Shown in pieces: positions 17,206 to 27,497 of a stretch of 64,000 nucleotides of DNA (its first letter is position 1; each line of letters opens with the position of its first letter). The DNA comes from Sphingobacterium pedocola (GTDB taxonomy: Bacteria > Bacteroidota > Bacteroidia > Sphingobacteriales > Sphingobacteriaceae), in contig NZ_MU158691.1 in NCBI RefSeq assembly GCF_015209965.1, positions 194,041 to 258,040 of the forward strand. Direction: 5' to 3'. A program made the position numbers and the translations under genes. The notes under the pieces were generated by a model that did no database searches, was not told where the DNA came from, and saw only the letters and a list, made by a program, of their open reading frames with translations.

Positions 17206-20200
17206 ATGCTCAAAAAATTTATAGAAAGACCCGTACTGGCTACCGTTATTTCGATACTGCTGGTTATTTTGGGTATCATCGGAATCTTGAAATTACCGCT
17301 ACAACAATTCCCCGATATTGCCCCTCCTGCAGTACAAGTAACTGCTTTATATCCGGGTGCTAACGCTGAAACCGTATTACGCGCAGTCGCCCCATCATTA
17401 GAAGAATCTATAAATGGGGTTGAGAACATGAGTTACATGAGCTCAACAGCTAGTAATGATGGATCCTTAATGATCACAGTATACTTTAAATTAGGAACAG
17501 ATCCTGATCAAGCCGCTGTCAATGTTCAGAATCGTGTTTCCCAAGCAACGAGTCAGCTTCCAGCTGAGGTTATTCAAGCGGGTATCACTACAGCAAAGCA
17601 ACAGAACAGCTTGATCATGGTTTTGGATCTGTATACAGAGGATGAAGGGAAGTATGATCAAACTTTTATCACGAATTATGCGCAAATTAATATTATCCCA
17701 GAGCTTAAACGGATCTCGGGTGTAGGACAAGCCGTTGCATTTGGTGGTAGCAAAGATTATTCTATGCGGGTGTGGCTCAACCCTAATCAAATGGCCACTT
17801 ATAAACTTACCCCAGCGGAGGTGATGGCGGCTATTCAGGATAAGAATGTAGAAGCTGCGCCAGGAAAATTTGGAGAAAGTAGCACAGAAGCATTTGAATT
17901 TGTTATTAAATACAAAGGAAAATTAAATCAACCAAGTGACTATGAAAATATCATCATCCGCTCAAATGCAGACGGTTCGATCTTAAGACTTAGGGATGTT
18001 GCACGAGTAGAGCTTGGTTCCTACACATACGCAAGTCACACCCGTATAAACGGCAAAGCAGGACTTAATATTGGGGTCATGCAACTCGCAGGGTCTAATG
18101 CGAATGAAATCCAGATAGCTATCCAGGAATTTATGGAAAAAGCATCGCTCAGTTTTCCTAAAGGAGTTAAATATCTGGTATTGTATAATACTAAGGATGC
18201 CCTAGATCAATCTATTGATCAAGTAAAGCATACGCTTGTGGAAGCATTCATTCTGGTATTTCTGGTTGTATTTCTATTTCTTCAAGATTTTAGATCCACA
18301 CTTATTCCGGCAATTGCTGTTCCCGTCGCCATCATTGGTACGTTCTTTTTTATGCAGCTTTTTGGATTCTCGATCAATTTGTTAACCCTATTCGCACTTG
18401 TTCTCGCTATAGGTATAGTAGTTGATGATGCCATTGTGGTCGTTGAAGCGGTGCATTCTAAAATGGAACATGATCACCTCCCGCCTAAGTTAGCCACTAC
18501 ATCAGCTATGAGTGAGATCACAGGAGCAATTATCTCAATCACGCTGGTCATGTCGGCGGTATTTTTACCTATTGGGTTTATGGAAGGATCTACAGGCGTA
18601 TTTTATAGGCAGTTTGCGTTTACGTTGGCTATAGCGATAGTTATCTCCGCAATTAATGCGTTGACACTTAGTCCGGCACTCTGTGCGTTATTTCTTAAAT
18701 CTTCACATCATGGAGGAGCGACAGGTAAAGAAATAGGATTTAAAGAAAAGTTTTTCACCGGATTCAATGTCGGTTTCGATCGATTTACTAAAAACTATCT
18801 AGGCAGTCTTAAATTTTTGATTCGCTACAAATGGGTAGCATTGTCGGGTTTAGCCTTGGTACTTATTCTTAGCATATTTATGATCCGGAAAACACCAACG
18901 GGATTTATTCCGTCAGAGGATCAGGGATTTATTGCAATTTCACTTTCCATGCCTGCTGGAGCATCGTTGGATCGAACTTCTGAGGCGCTACGAGAGGCTG
19001 AGAGACAGTTACAAACAGCGCCGTTTACGAAAACTTTGAACGTGCTCGCTGGTTTCAATATTCTGACCCAGTCAACAAGTCCGTCTGCGGGTGTAGCCTT
19101 CATCTTGCTCAAACCACATAAAGAACGGGGTGACATTAAAGATATTAATGCCATCATGGGGAATGTTAATCAAAAATTAGCAAATATAAAGGGGGCAAAT
19201 TTCTTTGTGTTTACCTTTCCTACTGTTCCTGGTTTTAGTAACGTAGATGGATTAGACATGGTTTTACAAGATCGTACGGGTGGGCAATTGGGTAAATTCA
19301 GTGAAATCGGTCAGGGATTTATCGGACAACTGATGCAGCGTCCCGAAATTCAAATGGCATTTACAACGTTCAAAGCTGATTACCCACAATATGAACTTCA
19401 GGTAGATGACATTAAGGCGGAACAACTTGGAGTGAACACAAAAGATATATTACAGACGATGCAAGCCTATTTTGGTAGTGCCCAAGCGTCCGATTTTAAT
19501 CGATTTGGAAAATATTACCGAGTGATGGTACAAGCTGATATTGCAGATCGTACCGAACCATCATCTATGGATGGCATCTATGTAAAGAACAGGTCAGGCG
19601 ATATGGTTCCGATCAATACCCTTGTCAAATTGGATAGAGTATACGGTCCCGAAACAGCTTCTCGTTACAACCTCTTTAATTCTATCGGCATCAACGCGAT
19701 TCCCAACCCTGGGTTTAGTTCCGGAGATGCAATTCGTGCCGTTGAAGAGGTTGCTATTCAGCATTTACCTACAGGCTATACGTATGAATTTTCGGGTATG
19801 ACAAAAGAAGAAATTGTGTCAGGAGGTCAGTCCACCCTGATCTTTATCCTTTGTTTGATTTTTGTATATTTCTTACTGGCAGCCCAATATGAAAGTTATA
19901 TTATACCACTCGCGGTCATTCTTTCCATTCCAACAGGAATATTCGGTGTATTCGCTGCTATTGGACTTACCGGAATCTCCAATAATATCTACGTACAAGT
20001 AGCACTTGTCATGCTGATTGGATTATTGGCCAAGAATGCTATTCTTATCGTCGAATTTGCTATTCAAGGACGTAAACGCGGGGAATCAATCGCAAATGCT
20101 GCACTTGAAGCTGCTAAGCTTAGATTGAGGCCTATCATCATGACATCTTTGGCATTTATTGTAGGGATGATACCGATGATGGGGGCAGTAGGGCCATCTG

Positions 20201-20412
20201 CTCAAGGTAATCATTCGATCAGTATAGCGGCAGCGGGCGGTATGCTATCTGGAGTTGTATTGGGGCTATTTATTATTCCTGTACTTTTTATCATATTTCA
20301 GTATTTACACGAAAAAATATCAAAATCCTCTTCCAAAGAACAGCATATACCGTTGGCTCCGAGAGCACGTCAGGAATTTGAGACAGCATCTGTTCAGACC
20401 TACACCGAGTGA
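17206..20412 (+). CDS. RND family efflux pump, HAE1/AcrB type
   Basis: A 1068-residue inner-membrane proton antiporter that extrudes drugs or other amphiphiles. It has twelve transmembrane segments with two large periplasmic loops. It starts with MLKKFIERPVLATVISILLV, the usual RND opening. TM4 carries the proton-relay Asp pair in LALVLAIGIVVDDAIVVVEA, and TM10 carries the conserved Lys in GLLAKNAILIVEFA. Length and layout match AcrB/MexB. The middle gene of an adaptor-pump-outer-membrane-factor operon, so the tripartite system is complete. Substrates cannot be read from sequence. Confidence 0.96.
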   Translation: MLKKFIERPVLATVISILLVILGIIGILKLPLQQFPDIAPPAVQVTALYPGANAETVLRAVAPSLEESINGVENMSYMSSTASNDGSLMITVYFKLGTDPDQAAVNVQNRVSQATSQLPAEVIQAGITTAKQQNSLIMVLDLYTEDEGKYDQTFITNYAQINIIPELKRISGVGQAVAFGGSKDYSMRVWLNPNQMATYKLTPAEVMAAIQDKNVEAAPGKFGESSTEAFEFVIKYKGKLNQPSDYENIIIRSNADGSILRLRDVARVELGSYTYASHTRINGKAGLNIGVMQLAGSNANEIQIAIQEFMEKASLSFPKGVKYLVLYNTKDALDQSIDQVKHTLVEAFILVFLVVFLFLQDFRSTLIPAIAVPVAIIGTFFFMQLFGFSINLLTLFALVLAIGIVVDDAIVVVEAVHSKMEHDHLPPKLATTSAMSEITGAIISITLVMSAVFLPIGFMEGSTGVFYRQFAFTLAIAIVISAINALTLSPALCALFLKSSHHGGATGKEIGFKEKFFTGFNVGFDRFTKNYLGSLKFLIRYKWVALSGLALVLILSIFMIRKTPTGFIPSEDQGFIAISLSMPAGASLDRTSEALREAERQLQTAPFTKTLNVLAGFNILTQSTSPSAGVAFILLKPHKERGDIKDINAIMGNVNQKLANIKGANFFVFTFPTVPGFSNVDGLDMVLQDRTGGQLGKFSEIGQGFIGQLMQRPEIQMAFTTFKADYPQYELQVDDIKAEQLGVNTKDILQTMQAYFGSAQASDFNRFGKYYRVMVQADIADRTEPSSMDGIYVKNRSGDMVPINTLVKLDRVYGPETASRYNLFNSIGINAIPNPGFSSGDAIRAVEEVAIQHLPTGYTYEFSGMTKEEIVSGGQSTLIFILCLIFVYFLLAAQYESYIIPLAVILSIPTGIFGVFAAIGLTGISNNIYVQVALVMLIGLLAKNAILIVEFAIQGRKRGESIANAALEAAKLRLRPIIMTSLAFIVGMIPMMGAVGPSAQGNHSISIAAAGGMLSGVVLGLFIIPVLFIIFQYLHEKISKSSSKEQHIPLAPRARQEFETASVQTYTE

Positions 20413-20437
20413 TACAACATTTTTAAAAAATACATTC

Positions 20438-21859
20438 ATGAACATAAAAATTAACTTCATTATTACATTATTTTTATCCCTGGCGTTAATGGCTTGCCAG
20501 ACGCAACAGGTGGTAAACACACTACCTCCGGGGCTTCCTGATCAATATAGGGCGGGAGATAGCACGGAATCGGAAGCCAATATGGCATCCATACCATGGC
20601 GCGATTTTTTTCAGGACAGCGTATTAAAAGAGTTGATTGACATCGCAATAGATCAAAACGTTGATATGCAGCTCGCCATCAAAAATATAGAAGCTTCGCA
20701 ATTAATGCTTCGTCGAGCTAAAGCCGCATATCTTCCAAACCTTCAACTTAAGGTAGCCGCTAATAGTACCAATCCTTCTAATAACACTATGAGTGGACTA
20801 AGTCTTGGCGAATTTTTAGGACAAAATCATGTAGAAGATTACACTGCGGCGCTTTCCCTTTCATGGGAAGCAGATGTTTGGGGAAAGATCAAAAATCAAA
20901 AAGCATCTGCATTAGCATCTTACCTTCAAACTGAGGAGGTAAGGAAAGCAGTACAGACACAGCTTGTTGCACAAGTCGCACAGGGTTACTACCAGCTTCT
21001 TATGCTTCACCAGCTTCATGATATTGCCCGACAAAATCTAAACCTGAATGATAGTACCCTTCGCATTGTGCAACATCAATATGAGGTCGGTGATATCAGC
21101 CTACTTGCGGTAGAGCAAGTTGCAGCTCAAAAATTAGCAGCCGCATCATTGATACCGGATTTTGAACAGCAGATTCAGATTCAGGAAAATGCTATCCAAA
21201 TTCTCAGTGGAAGATTACCGCAGGGAATCCATACTATGGGAAAGCTTAATACGGTTGTTTTACCTTCTTACGTGGATGTTGGTATACCTGCAGAACTATT
21301 GAGTAAAAGACCTGATGTTAAGCAGGCTGAGCTTGCTGCCACTGCAGCACAGGCATATCAACAGTCCGCAAAAGCTAAAATGTATCCCTCGATAGTGATA
21401 AGTGCGGAAGCAGGTGTCAATGCACTCAAAGCCAGCAATTGGTTCAATATACCAGCCTCTGTATTTGGCGCCGTAGCAGGCAGTATTACACAACCGGTCT
21501 TGCAACGTAGGGAACTGAAAACACAATATGAAATCGCTCGTGTAGAGCAAGAAAAAAGCGTCATTGTATTTAGACAATCTGTTATTAACGCTGTAGGAGA
21601 AGTTTCTGACGCACTGATTTCCATTCAAAAACTGAAACAAAAACAACAAATTGCCCAAGATAGAACAAATCGATTAAAGAATGCCATACAACATGCAGAT
21701 CTACTTTTTGAAACAGGGATGGCTACATATCTGGAAGTAATCACGGCGCAAAGCAATGTTCTTCAAAGTGAATTAGAGCTTACGCAGATTAAGAAAGCGG
21801 AATTATCCGCAGTAGTGAATCTTTACAGATCGTTAGGCGGTGGTTGGTCTGCTTTCTAA
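20438..21859 (+). CDS. TolC-like outer-membrane efflux lipoprotein (NodT/OprM family)
   Basis: A 473-residue channel protein for the RND system. I start at 20438, where MNIKINFIITLFLSLALMAC gives a lipoprotein signal with Cys20. The longer open frame to 20255 would run inside the pump gene. Two homologous halves of the outer membrane efflux domain follow, with coiled-coil heptads (for example LHDIARQNLNLNDSTLRIV) and the typical LSKRPDVKQAELAATAAQAY motif near residue 300. It is the last gene of the operon, 25 bp after the pump. Confidence 0.93.
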   Translation: MNIKINFIITLFLSLALMACQTQQVVNTLPPGLPDQYRAGDSTESEANMASIPWRDFFQDSVLKELIDIAIDQNVDMQLAIKNIEASQLMLRRAKAAYLPNLQLKVAANSTNPSNNTMSGLSLGEFLGQNHVEDYTAALSLSWEADVWGKIKNQKASALASYLQTEEVRKAVQTQLVAQVAQGYYQLLMLHQLHDIARQNLNLNDSTLRIVQHQYEVGDISLLAVEQVAAQKLAAASLIPDFEQQIQIQENAIQILSGRLPQGIHTMGKLNTVVLPSYVDVGIPAELLSKRPDVKQAELAATAAQAYQQSAKAKMYPSIVISAEAGVNALKASNWFNIPASVFGAVAGSITQPVLQRRELKTQYEIARVEQEKSVIVFRQSVINAVGEVSDALISIQKLKQKQQIAQDRTNRLKNAIQHADLLFETGMATYLEVITAQSNVLQSELELTQIKKAELSAVVNLYRSLGGGWSAF

Positions 21860-21896
21860 CTTATCTAGAAGAGATGATCAAGTTTTTGGTAAAGAA

Positions 21897-21930
21897 TAGC
21901 CCGATAGTATATTTGTTATCGGGTTATTTA
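21897..21930 (+). terminator. Terminator of the efflux operon
   Basis: TAGCCCGATA (21897-21906) pairs with TATCGGGTTA (21917-21926), 10 bp including one G-T wobble, followed by a short T/A tail. It lies between convergent genes and could serve both. Confidence 0.6.
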
Positions 21931-21947
21931 TGGTCAAATTATTCAGA

Positions 21948-22715
21948 TTAAAGATAGACGCCACCAGCGACTTCGATCCGTTGTCCATTGATCCATTTGG
22001 AATCATCGGAAACCAGAAAGGCGGCTACACTACCAATATCATCGGGTAAACCGACTCTACCCAAAGCAGTAACTCCTGCTATCATTCCATTTACATCTTC
22101 ATTATCCCGCACAGCACCGCCACCAAAATCTGTTTCTATTGCTCCAGGTGCCAATGTGTTTACACGAATCCCTTTATCTCCTAAAAATTTTGCCTGATAG
22201 CGAGTAAGGGTTTCTACACCACCTTTCATAATAGCATATGCATCGTAACCCGTAGTGGTAAATCTTGCCAATCCTGACGAAATATTTACGATACTGCCAC
22301 CGTTGAAAATGATTGTAAACAGTTTTTGTACTAAAAAGAATGGCGCTTTCAAATGTACATTTACCATTGTATCAAACTGTTCTTCAGTAGTATTACCCAT
22401 ATCAGCGTGAATACCAAACCCAGCATTGTTTATCAATGCATCAATGTACTGCGAATGGAATTCAGTTTCTAATAGGGTTTTTAGATTCTCTACAAATAGA
22501 TCAAATGTTTTGCTTTGCGAAACATCCAGTTGTAATGCAAAAGCCTTGTTACCACCTGCTTTTATATCGGCTACAACCTTTTCCGCTTCGGCTTGTTGGC
22601 TGTTGTAAGTAATGATCACATCAAAACCTTTTTTTGCAGTTTTCAAAGCCATATCTTTCCCCAATCCGCGACTTCCTCCCGTAATAAGGGCCAGTTTTTT
22701 CCTGTTGTCTGACAT
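21948..22715 (-). CDS. SDR family NAD(P)-dependent oxidoreductase
   Basis: A 255-residue short-chain dehydrogenase. The start MSDNRKKLALITGGSRGLG is preferred because the frame upstream lacks family similarity. Motifs are the cofactor loop TGGSRGLG, NNAG (INNAGFGIH), catalytic Ser in NISSG and YxxxK as YDAYAIMKG, with Tyr and Lys spaced correctly. The C-terminus (WINGQRIEVAGGVYL) is the classical SDR ending. The substrate is unknown. An AraC-type regulator gene lies 152 bp upstream on the same strand and probably controls it. Confidence 0.9.
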   Translation of the reverse strand: MSDNRKKLALITGGSRGLGKDMALKTAKKGFDVIITYNSQQAEAEKVVADIKAGGNKAFALQLDVSQSKTFDLFVENLKTLLETEFHSQYIDALINNAGFGIHADMGNTTEEQFDTMVNVHLKAPFFLVQKLFTIIFNGGSIVNISSGLARFTTTGYDAYAIMKGGVETLTRYQAKFLGDKGIRVNTLAPGAIETDFGGGAVRDNEDVNGMIAGVTALGRVGLPDDIGSVAAFLVSDDSKWINGQRIEVAGGVYL

Positions 22716-22867
22716 TTTTTTCGTTTTAAAATTTATAATACAAATGTCGTGGCTAGTTAATAAAAGTAGTTGCAAAATTCAATGGATTATTTGCGAAAAT
22801 CAAATATTGTATTCTTGCTAAAGCTATTGGGTTAATAGAACGGGTTGATTTATCTAATTATTGCGCT

Positions 22868-23821
22868 TTAATCCATTACATCTCTATACGACAGTGGCGA
22901 TATGTTCGTATTCTTTTTAAAGAAATTTGAAAAATGAGCTACTTCTTCAAATCCCAATCCGTAAGCGATTTCGGAAATATTCCATGGTGTTTGCTTCAAT
23001 AAGATTCGTGCCTCCTGCAGTATTCTTGCTTTTATAATTTCGGTGGTGGTTTTTCCTGTTCGTTCTTTTAACACTTTATTTAGATGATTTACATGTACTC
23101 CAAGCGTTTGTGCATAGTCAATCGCCGACTTTAATCGTATGCTTTGAGAGGGCGATGAGATAGGAAATTGTCTCTCCAATAATTCAATAAAAAGAGTTGA
23201 AATTCTTGCAGATGCATCGATACCACTTGAGACACTTTCAAGGGGTGTGAGCTTTTGACCGTAGTGAATGAGTTCCATCACGTAGTTACGGAGGAGGTCA
23301 TATTTATAGATGTAATCGGAATTGATTTCCTGATGCATTTTCTCGAAAACAAGCTTTACCTCTTTAAACTGATTAGCACCTATGCGATAGATGAATTCCC
23401 CATTCGGTTGAAAAATAGGTAACTCGTCTATACGCATTCCGCTATTAGCCTTAGCCAAAAAATCTTTGGTAAATACACAAAAATGACCAGCTTGATTTAC
23501 GTCTTGAGGAACATAACAATACGGGATCCTTGGCGTGGCAAATAGCAAGGCATAGTCATCTATAGTAATTACCTTGTCGGCATATTCCACTGTATTTTTA
23601 CCTTTTATCAAACTGATCTTATAGTACGTGCGTCTATTGTAAGGCATTGTCGGTTTTGTTGACGATGCTTTTTTTCTATCATAGAGTGTAGCAATATCAA
23701 ACACGTTAAAATGTCCGATATCTACATTGTTCTGATCTTTTAGATAACGTGCTATTTGAGGACAATATTCACCAAAAATGTCATTGTAAAAATCTTGTAT
23801 AGTAATCAGATTTGTTTGCAT
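22868..23821 (-). CDS. AraC family transcriptional regulator
   Basis: A 317-residue regulator. The N-terminal 190 residues form a sensing domain of the AraC-like cupin kind (NTVEYADKVITIDDYALLFA). The C-terminal 100 residues carry two helix-turn-helix motifs: LGVHVNHLNKVLKERTGKTT and WNISEIAYGLGFEEVAHFSN with FKKNTNISPLSYR. It is oriented toward the SDR gene, which is a likely target. The inducer is unknown. Confidence 0.9.
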   Translation of the reverse strand: MQTNLITIQDFYNDIFGEYCPQIARYLKDQNNVDIGHFNVFDIATLYDRKKASSTKPTMPYNRRTYYKISLIKGKNTVEYADKVITIDDYALLFATPRIPYCYVPQDVNQAGHFCVFTKDFLAKANSGMRIDELPIFQPNGEFIYRIGANQFKEVKLVFEKMHQEINSDYIYKYDLLRNYVMELIHYGQKLTPLESVSSGIDASARISTLFIELLERQFPISSPSQSIRLKSAIDYAQTLGVHVNHLNKVLKERTGKTTTEIIKARILQEARILLKQTPWNISEIAYGLGFEEVAHFSNFFKKNTNISPLSYRDVMD

Positions 23822-24066
23822 AATTTGTAAAATTCAAATTTAGATGAATTTTCCGTTCGGTGCAATTATAATCGCGTTTTGATATAAAGGCAAATTATTA
23901 AACTTATTTATAAAGGAAATAAAAAGAAATGACGGAATTATTCAAAGATAGTTTTGCAATAGATATAAATCATAAATATTCCGCTAACGTCGATGATATA
24001 TAATACGAAGCTATATCCTAAAACAATTATGCCGAATTCGTTGTTCTGACTTTAAAATCATTCATC

Positions 24067-24300
24067 ATGTGGAACGAGTCGGATAACAAATTGTACAGAT
24101 CTTTTACCTTCAGCGATTTTTCGGAAGCATTCGCTTTTATGGTACGTGTAGCGATTCTCGCAGAATCGCAAAATCACCATCCTACCTGGAAAAATGAATA
24201 CAATAAAGTAGAGATTTGGCTGACTACACACGATGCAGGCAACCGAGTAACAAATAAGGATCAAAAATTAGCAGAATCGATAAACAGGTTATTGCCATGA
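24067..24300 (+). CDS. Pterin-4a-carbinolamine dehydratase
   Basis: A 77-residue enzyme that dehydrates 4a-hydroxytetrahydrobiopterin to recycle pterin cofactors. The signature QNHHPTWKNEYNKVEIWLTT contains the catalytic His pair and HDAGNRVTNKD the third conserved His and Asp. It is somewhat shorter than the usual 95-115 residues, lacking part of the N-terminal extension, as in other compact Bacteroidota members. Its stop overlaps the start of the downstream permease by 4 bp (ATGA), so they are translationally coupled. No aromatic amino acid hydroxylase gene lies in the window. Confidence 0.9.
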   Translation: MWNESDNKLYRSFTFSDFSEAFAFMVRVAILAESQNHHPTWKNEYNKVEIWLTTHDAGNRVTNKDQKLAESINRLLP

Positions 24301-25361
24301 GTGCCGATACGAAGAAATTTACGGTTTTAGGTGGTTTCAATCAAGTGCTGTTATTGCTGGTGCTGATTTTTTTTATCCTCCACTATGCAAAAGCTTTTCT
24401 AGTTCCTATCGCAATAAGTGGTCTGATGGCAATGCTCTTGGTTCCTGTATGTCGCAAACTCGAACAATGGAGGATAAAGCGAGCTCTGGCGGCGACAATA
24501 GCGGTATTGCTTACATTTTTTGTGATTAGTGGAGTCATTTATGTCTTGATAAATGAGCTAGTCAATTTAGGTACAGGTATGACGGTTTTAGGCGAGCGCT
24601 TAAATACAATGCTTGGTCGCGGACATGAGTTTATTTCCGAACATTTCAACGTATCCAAAGGAAAGCAGAAAGAGTATTTACAGAGTCAAGTTTCCGAATG
24701 GTCTAATTCAGCTGGAAAACTCGTCCGCGGAGCGGTTTTTTCCGTCGTTTCCTTATTGGGTAATCTGCTAATTATCACCGTATACACGATTTTGATTCTA
24801 ATTTATAGAAGTCGAATCAAGAATTTTGTTCTTCAATTGGTAAACAGGTACGCAGGAACAGGAGAGGTGGCTCACACTAAGTTTATTGTTGATGAAATTA
24901 CACAGATATCCAGCTTGTATGTAGGCGGAATATTTTTAGTAGTACTCATACTTTCTATTATCTATTTTACCGGCCTAACTATAATTGGTGTCGAGAATGC
25001 GTTATTCTTTGCTATCATTTCAGCGCTAATCAACGTGATTCCCTATATCGGATCGGTAGTAGGCGGAATAATAGTCGTGCTTTACACGCTGATCACGAGA
25101 GATACTCTCACAGTCCCAATCATCGTGACTATATTTTTTACAGTTGTGCAGCAATTGGACAGCTATGTACTTACACCAAATATTACCGGTAGTAAAGTCC
25201 GTTTAGGACCTTTATTTACCATAATGGTTCTTCTTTTGGGAGGTATGGTTTGGGGAGCTGCAGGAATGATCTTATTTATTCCAATACTGGGAATTTTTAA
25301 AGTGATTTTTGACAATGTAGATCCGTTGAAGCCTTATGGTTATTTAATTGGAGATACGTAG
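24297..25361 (+). CDS. AI-2E family transporter (PF01594-type permease)
   Basis: A 354-residue inner-membrane protein with about eight hydrophobic helices. Two lie near the N-terminus (LLVLIFFILHYAKAFLVPIA), two near residues 60-85 and 155-180, and a cluster in the C-terminal half includes NVIPYIGSVVGGIIVVLYTL and the family PNITGSKVRLGPL loop. Relatives export autoinducer-2 or act as Na+/H+ antiporters. The substrate here is open. Coupled by a 4-bp overlap to the pterin dehydratase gene. Confidence 0.88.
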   Translation: MSADTKKFTVLGGFNQVLLLLVLIFFILHYAKAFLVPIAISGLMAMLLVPVCRKLEQWRIKRALAATIAVLLTFFVISGVIYVLINELVNLGTGMTVLGERLNTMLGRGHEFISEHFNVSKGKQKEYLQSQVSEWSNSAGKLVRGAVFSVVSLLGNLLIITVYTILILIYRSRIKNFVLQLVNRYAGTGEVAHTKFIVDEITQISSLYVGGIFLVVLILSIIYFTGLTIIGVENALFFAIISALINVIPYIGSVVGGIIVVLYTLITRDTLTVPIIVTIFFTVVQQLDSYVLTPNITGSKVRLGPLFTIMVLLLGGMVWGAAGMILFIPILGIFKVIFDNVDPLKPYGYLIGDT

Positions 25362-25375
25362 ATTTTTTTGGTCTG

Positions 25376-26500
25376 TTAAGTCAGATCCAATTCTTGTCGC
25401 TGGCCGATTGCACAGGCACGGTATATGGCATCTATAATCTTCATATCTTGGAGGCCGACTTTACCATCTACCGACAAAATGGGTGTTTTGCCATCCAGGA
25501 TGATGCTCGCCATCTCATCCATCTGAATGGTTTGGTGTGGCACATGTGGGTGATTTAATTCCCCCTTGTTTGTACGCCCTTTTATGGGACCGTATCCTGT
25601 TGATGGTCTCATTTCGGCAAAACCCTTCTCACCGTTTAGAAAAAAACGATCCAAAGAACCCATATTGTATGTAGATAGGCAGGAGGCTACGGCACCATTG
25701 GGAAAACCTAACTGAAATTGAATAGTTTCGTCCACTCCTTCCTTGAATTTGATCGGATCAGTTTTTGTTTCTTGCGCTGTCACCCAAATTGGATCTTCAC
25801 CTATCATATATCGGGCACCATTTATTGCATAGATGCCGATATCCATAAGAGAACCTCCGCCCGCCAATTCCTTATTAAGACGCCATTGATTTGGATCTCC
25901 AATGCGAAATCCAGACAGGCCTTGAAAAAACTTGATATTTCCGAATTCGCCATTATTTCTCATGCGGACGACCTCAAGTGTATTGGGCTCAAAACGCATA
26001 CGATAACCAATCAATAACTTCACACCCGCAGCTTCACATGCATCGACCATTTCGCGGCCCTCTTCTGCATTAATGGCCATTGGTTTTTCACAAATGGCAT
26101 GTTTACCGGCCCTAGCTACCCGTATAACCTGATCGTGGTGCAGCGAATTAGGTGTAATGACATATATTGCGTCGACTTCGGGGTTATTCTTGATGTCATC
26201 AAAGTTTGCGTAATTATAATGATTTTGCTCTGGTACATTATATTTCTTGCCCCATTCTTCTAGTTTAGAAGGGGTGCCACTGATCAGTGCCGTTATTTTA
26301 GCCCTCTTGCAGGATTGCATAGCGTCGGCAACGTGCTGAGCGTAACCTCCTAATCCCATGAGTGCAACGCGTAAGACAGGTTTTTGAGGATCTATTGTTG
26401 ACCACTGATCAAGATGTGAAGTAGCGTAAGAAGGTAAAAGGGGCAAAGCGATAGCCGATAAGGCTAATTTTTGGAGAAAGTTACGACGTGAATTGCTCAT
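25376..26500 (-). CDS. Gfo/Idh/MocA family oxidoreductase, Tat-exported
   Basis: A 374-residue NAD(P)-dependent oxidoreductase of sugar or inositol type. The N-terminus SNSRRNFLQKLALSAIALPL is a twin-arginine signal, so the folded enzyme is exported. The Rossmann domain has RVALMGLGGYAQHVADAM. The family motif EKPMAINAEEGREMVDACE holds the conserved Lys. The C-terminal alpha/beta domain includes GGGSLMDIGIYAINGARYM. It resembles periplasmic glucose-fructose oxidoreductase-like proteins. Converges with the AI-2E gene, 14 bp apart, and has no operon partner. Confidence 0.9.
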   Translation of the reverse strand: MSNSRRNFLQKLALSAIALPLLPSYATSHLDQWSTIDPQKPVLRVALMGLGGYAQHVADAMQSCKRAKITALISGTPSKLEEWGKKYNVPEQNHYNYANFDDIKNNPEVDAIYVITPNSLHHDQVIRVARAGKHAICEKPMAINAEEGREMVDACEAAGVKLLIGYRMRFEPNTLEVVRMRNNGEFGNIKFFQGLSGFRIGDPNQWRLNKELAGGGSLMDIGIYAINGARYMIGEDPIWVTAQETKTDPIKFKEGVDETIQFQLGFPNGAVASCLSTYNMGSLDRFFLNGEKGFAEMRPSTGYGPIKGRTNKGELNHPHVPHQTIQMDEMASIILDGKTPILSVDGKVGLQDMKIIDAIYRACAIGQRQELDLT

Positions 26501-26879
26501 ATTTGTGGGTTTAACATAACTATTTGGTAAACAAAGTGCTCAATAGATAGTTTTGACCACTACGCAAATATGTTGTTTTTATTTGTAAAATAATAACGTG
26601 CAGATCAAAATCGCTTAACTTTTCTTTACTCCGTTTTAGCAGATATGATACCCTTGTTGCTTAAATCTTTTAGTGCATTTGTTATGTTTATATTGTGTTT
26701 AACCAGATATTGATAAATATGAACGATCTATGATCACATCCTTTGCATAGTCTCTATCGTTTTAGGACAGCTTTGGCGGTAATATGTGTCATGACATGGG
26801 GTCTGAGGACTATTCACTAGATAACCAAAATATAATATTATACTTCTATGGAAGCATGAGAATACGGAAAATTGATGTG
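26501..26879. other. 379-bp AT-rich intergenic region
   Basis: Lies between the start of the exported oxidoreductase gene and the 3' end of the sigma factor gene. I see no coding frame, no clear TAnnTTTG promoter and no strong hairpin. Confidence 0.5.
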
Positions 26880-27497
26880 CTAATAATAGTTCAATAAAAG
26901 TATTATTATGGTTGCTAGAACGTGTAGTTGCCTTCTAATATAATGTAAGGCAGTTGTAATCTGATTTTCGACCGTCCTTTTCGAAATTCCAAGTTTTACT
27001 GCAATCTCCTCATTGGTCATATTGTCCATTCTGCTAAGTAAGAATATTTCCCTGCATCGTGCCGGGAGATTTTGGACGATTCCAAGTATGTACTTACTTG
27101 TTTCTTCATGTCTTATGTTGTTTTCCCCTTCGTTTAACACCAGTGGGACTGTTATCTGCTCCCAGTCTGCGGTATAAGTTATTACCGATGATTTCTGCGC
27201 TTTAAGAACTTTGTATACATGATACCTAGCCGCAGCACGGAGGTAAGCAGAAAATGATTGAATGTGAAGTTTTTCTCTTTTTTGCCAAAGATTAAGCAAA
27301 ATGTCGTGCGTAATTTCCTCACTTTTTTCTTTATCTTCAATATAGAAAAAGGCAGAAGTATATAAGGTGCTCCAATAACGATCGAACAGCGTCGAAAAAG
27401 ACAACGCACAGTTATTGAACTGCACCTCATGCCACAATTCCTGGTCTGTTTGTGTCGAATTTTCAGGAAGCTTCTTTTTACGTGCATTCATGCTCAT
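26880..27497 (-). CDS. ECF RNA polymerase sigma factor, FecI-like (Bacteroidetes SusC/D-linked group)
   Basis: A 205-residue sigma factor. Region 2 is at about residues 30-95 (FSTLFDRYWSTLYTSAFFYI, then EITHDILLNLWQKRE). Region 4 is at about 130-185 (LPARCREIFLLSRMDNMTNE, then IAVKLGISKRTVENQI). A hydrophobic tail (HVLATIIILLLNYY) ends the protein, as in many Bacteroidota ECF sigmas of this class. These sigmas switch on SusC/D pairs after a signal relayed by SusC and FecR. Unusually, the FecR gene is not downstream but on the opposite strand, starts facing each other. Confidence 0.92.
   Translation of the reverse strand: MSMNARKKKLPENSTQTDQELWHEVQFNNCALSFSTLFDRYWSTLYTSAFFYIEDKEKSEEITHDILLNLWQKREKLHIQSFSAYLRAAARYHVYKVLKAQKSSVITYTADWEQITVPLVLNEGENNIRHEETSKYILGIVQNLPARCREIFLLSRMDNMTNEEIAVKLGISKRTVENQITTALHYIRRQLHVLATIIILLLNYY

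Noticed and set aside
20255..20437. Extended N-terminus of the TolC-like protein
   Set aside because: Runs inside the pump gene in another frame; the lipoprotein signal at 20438 marks the true start.
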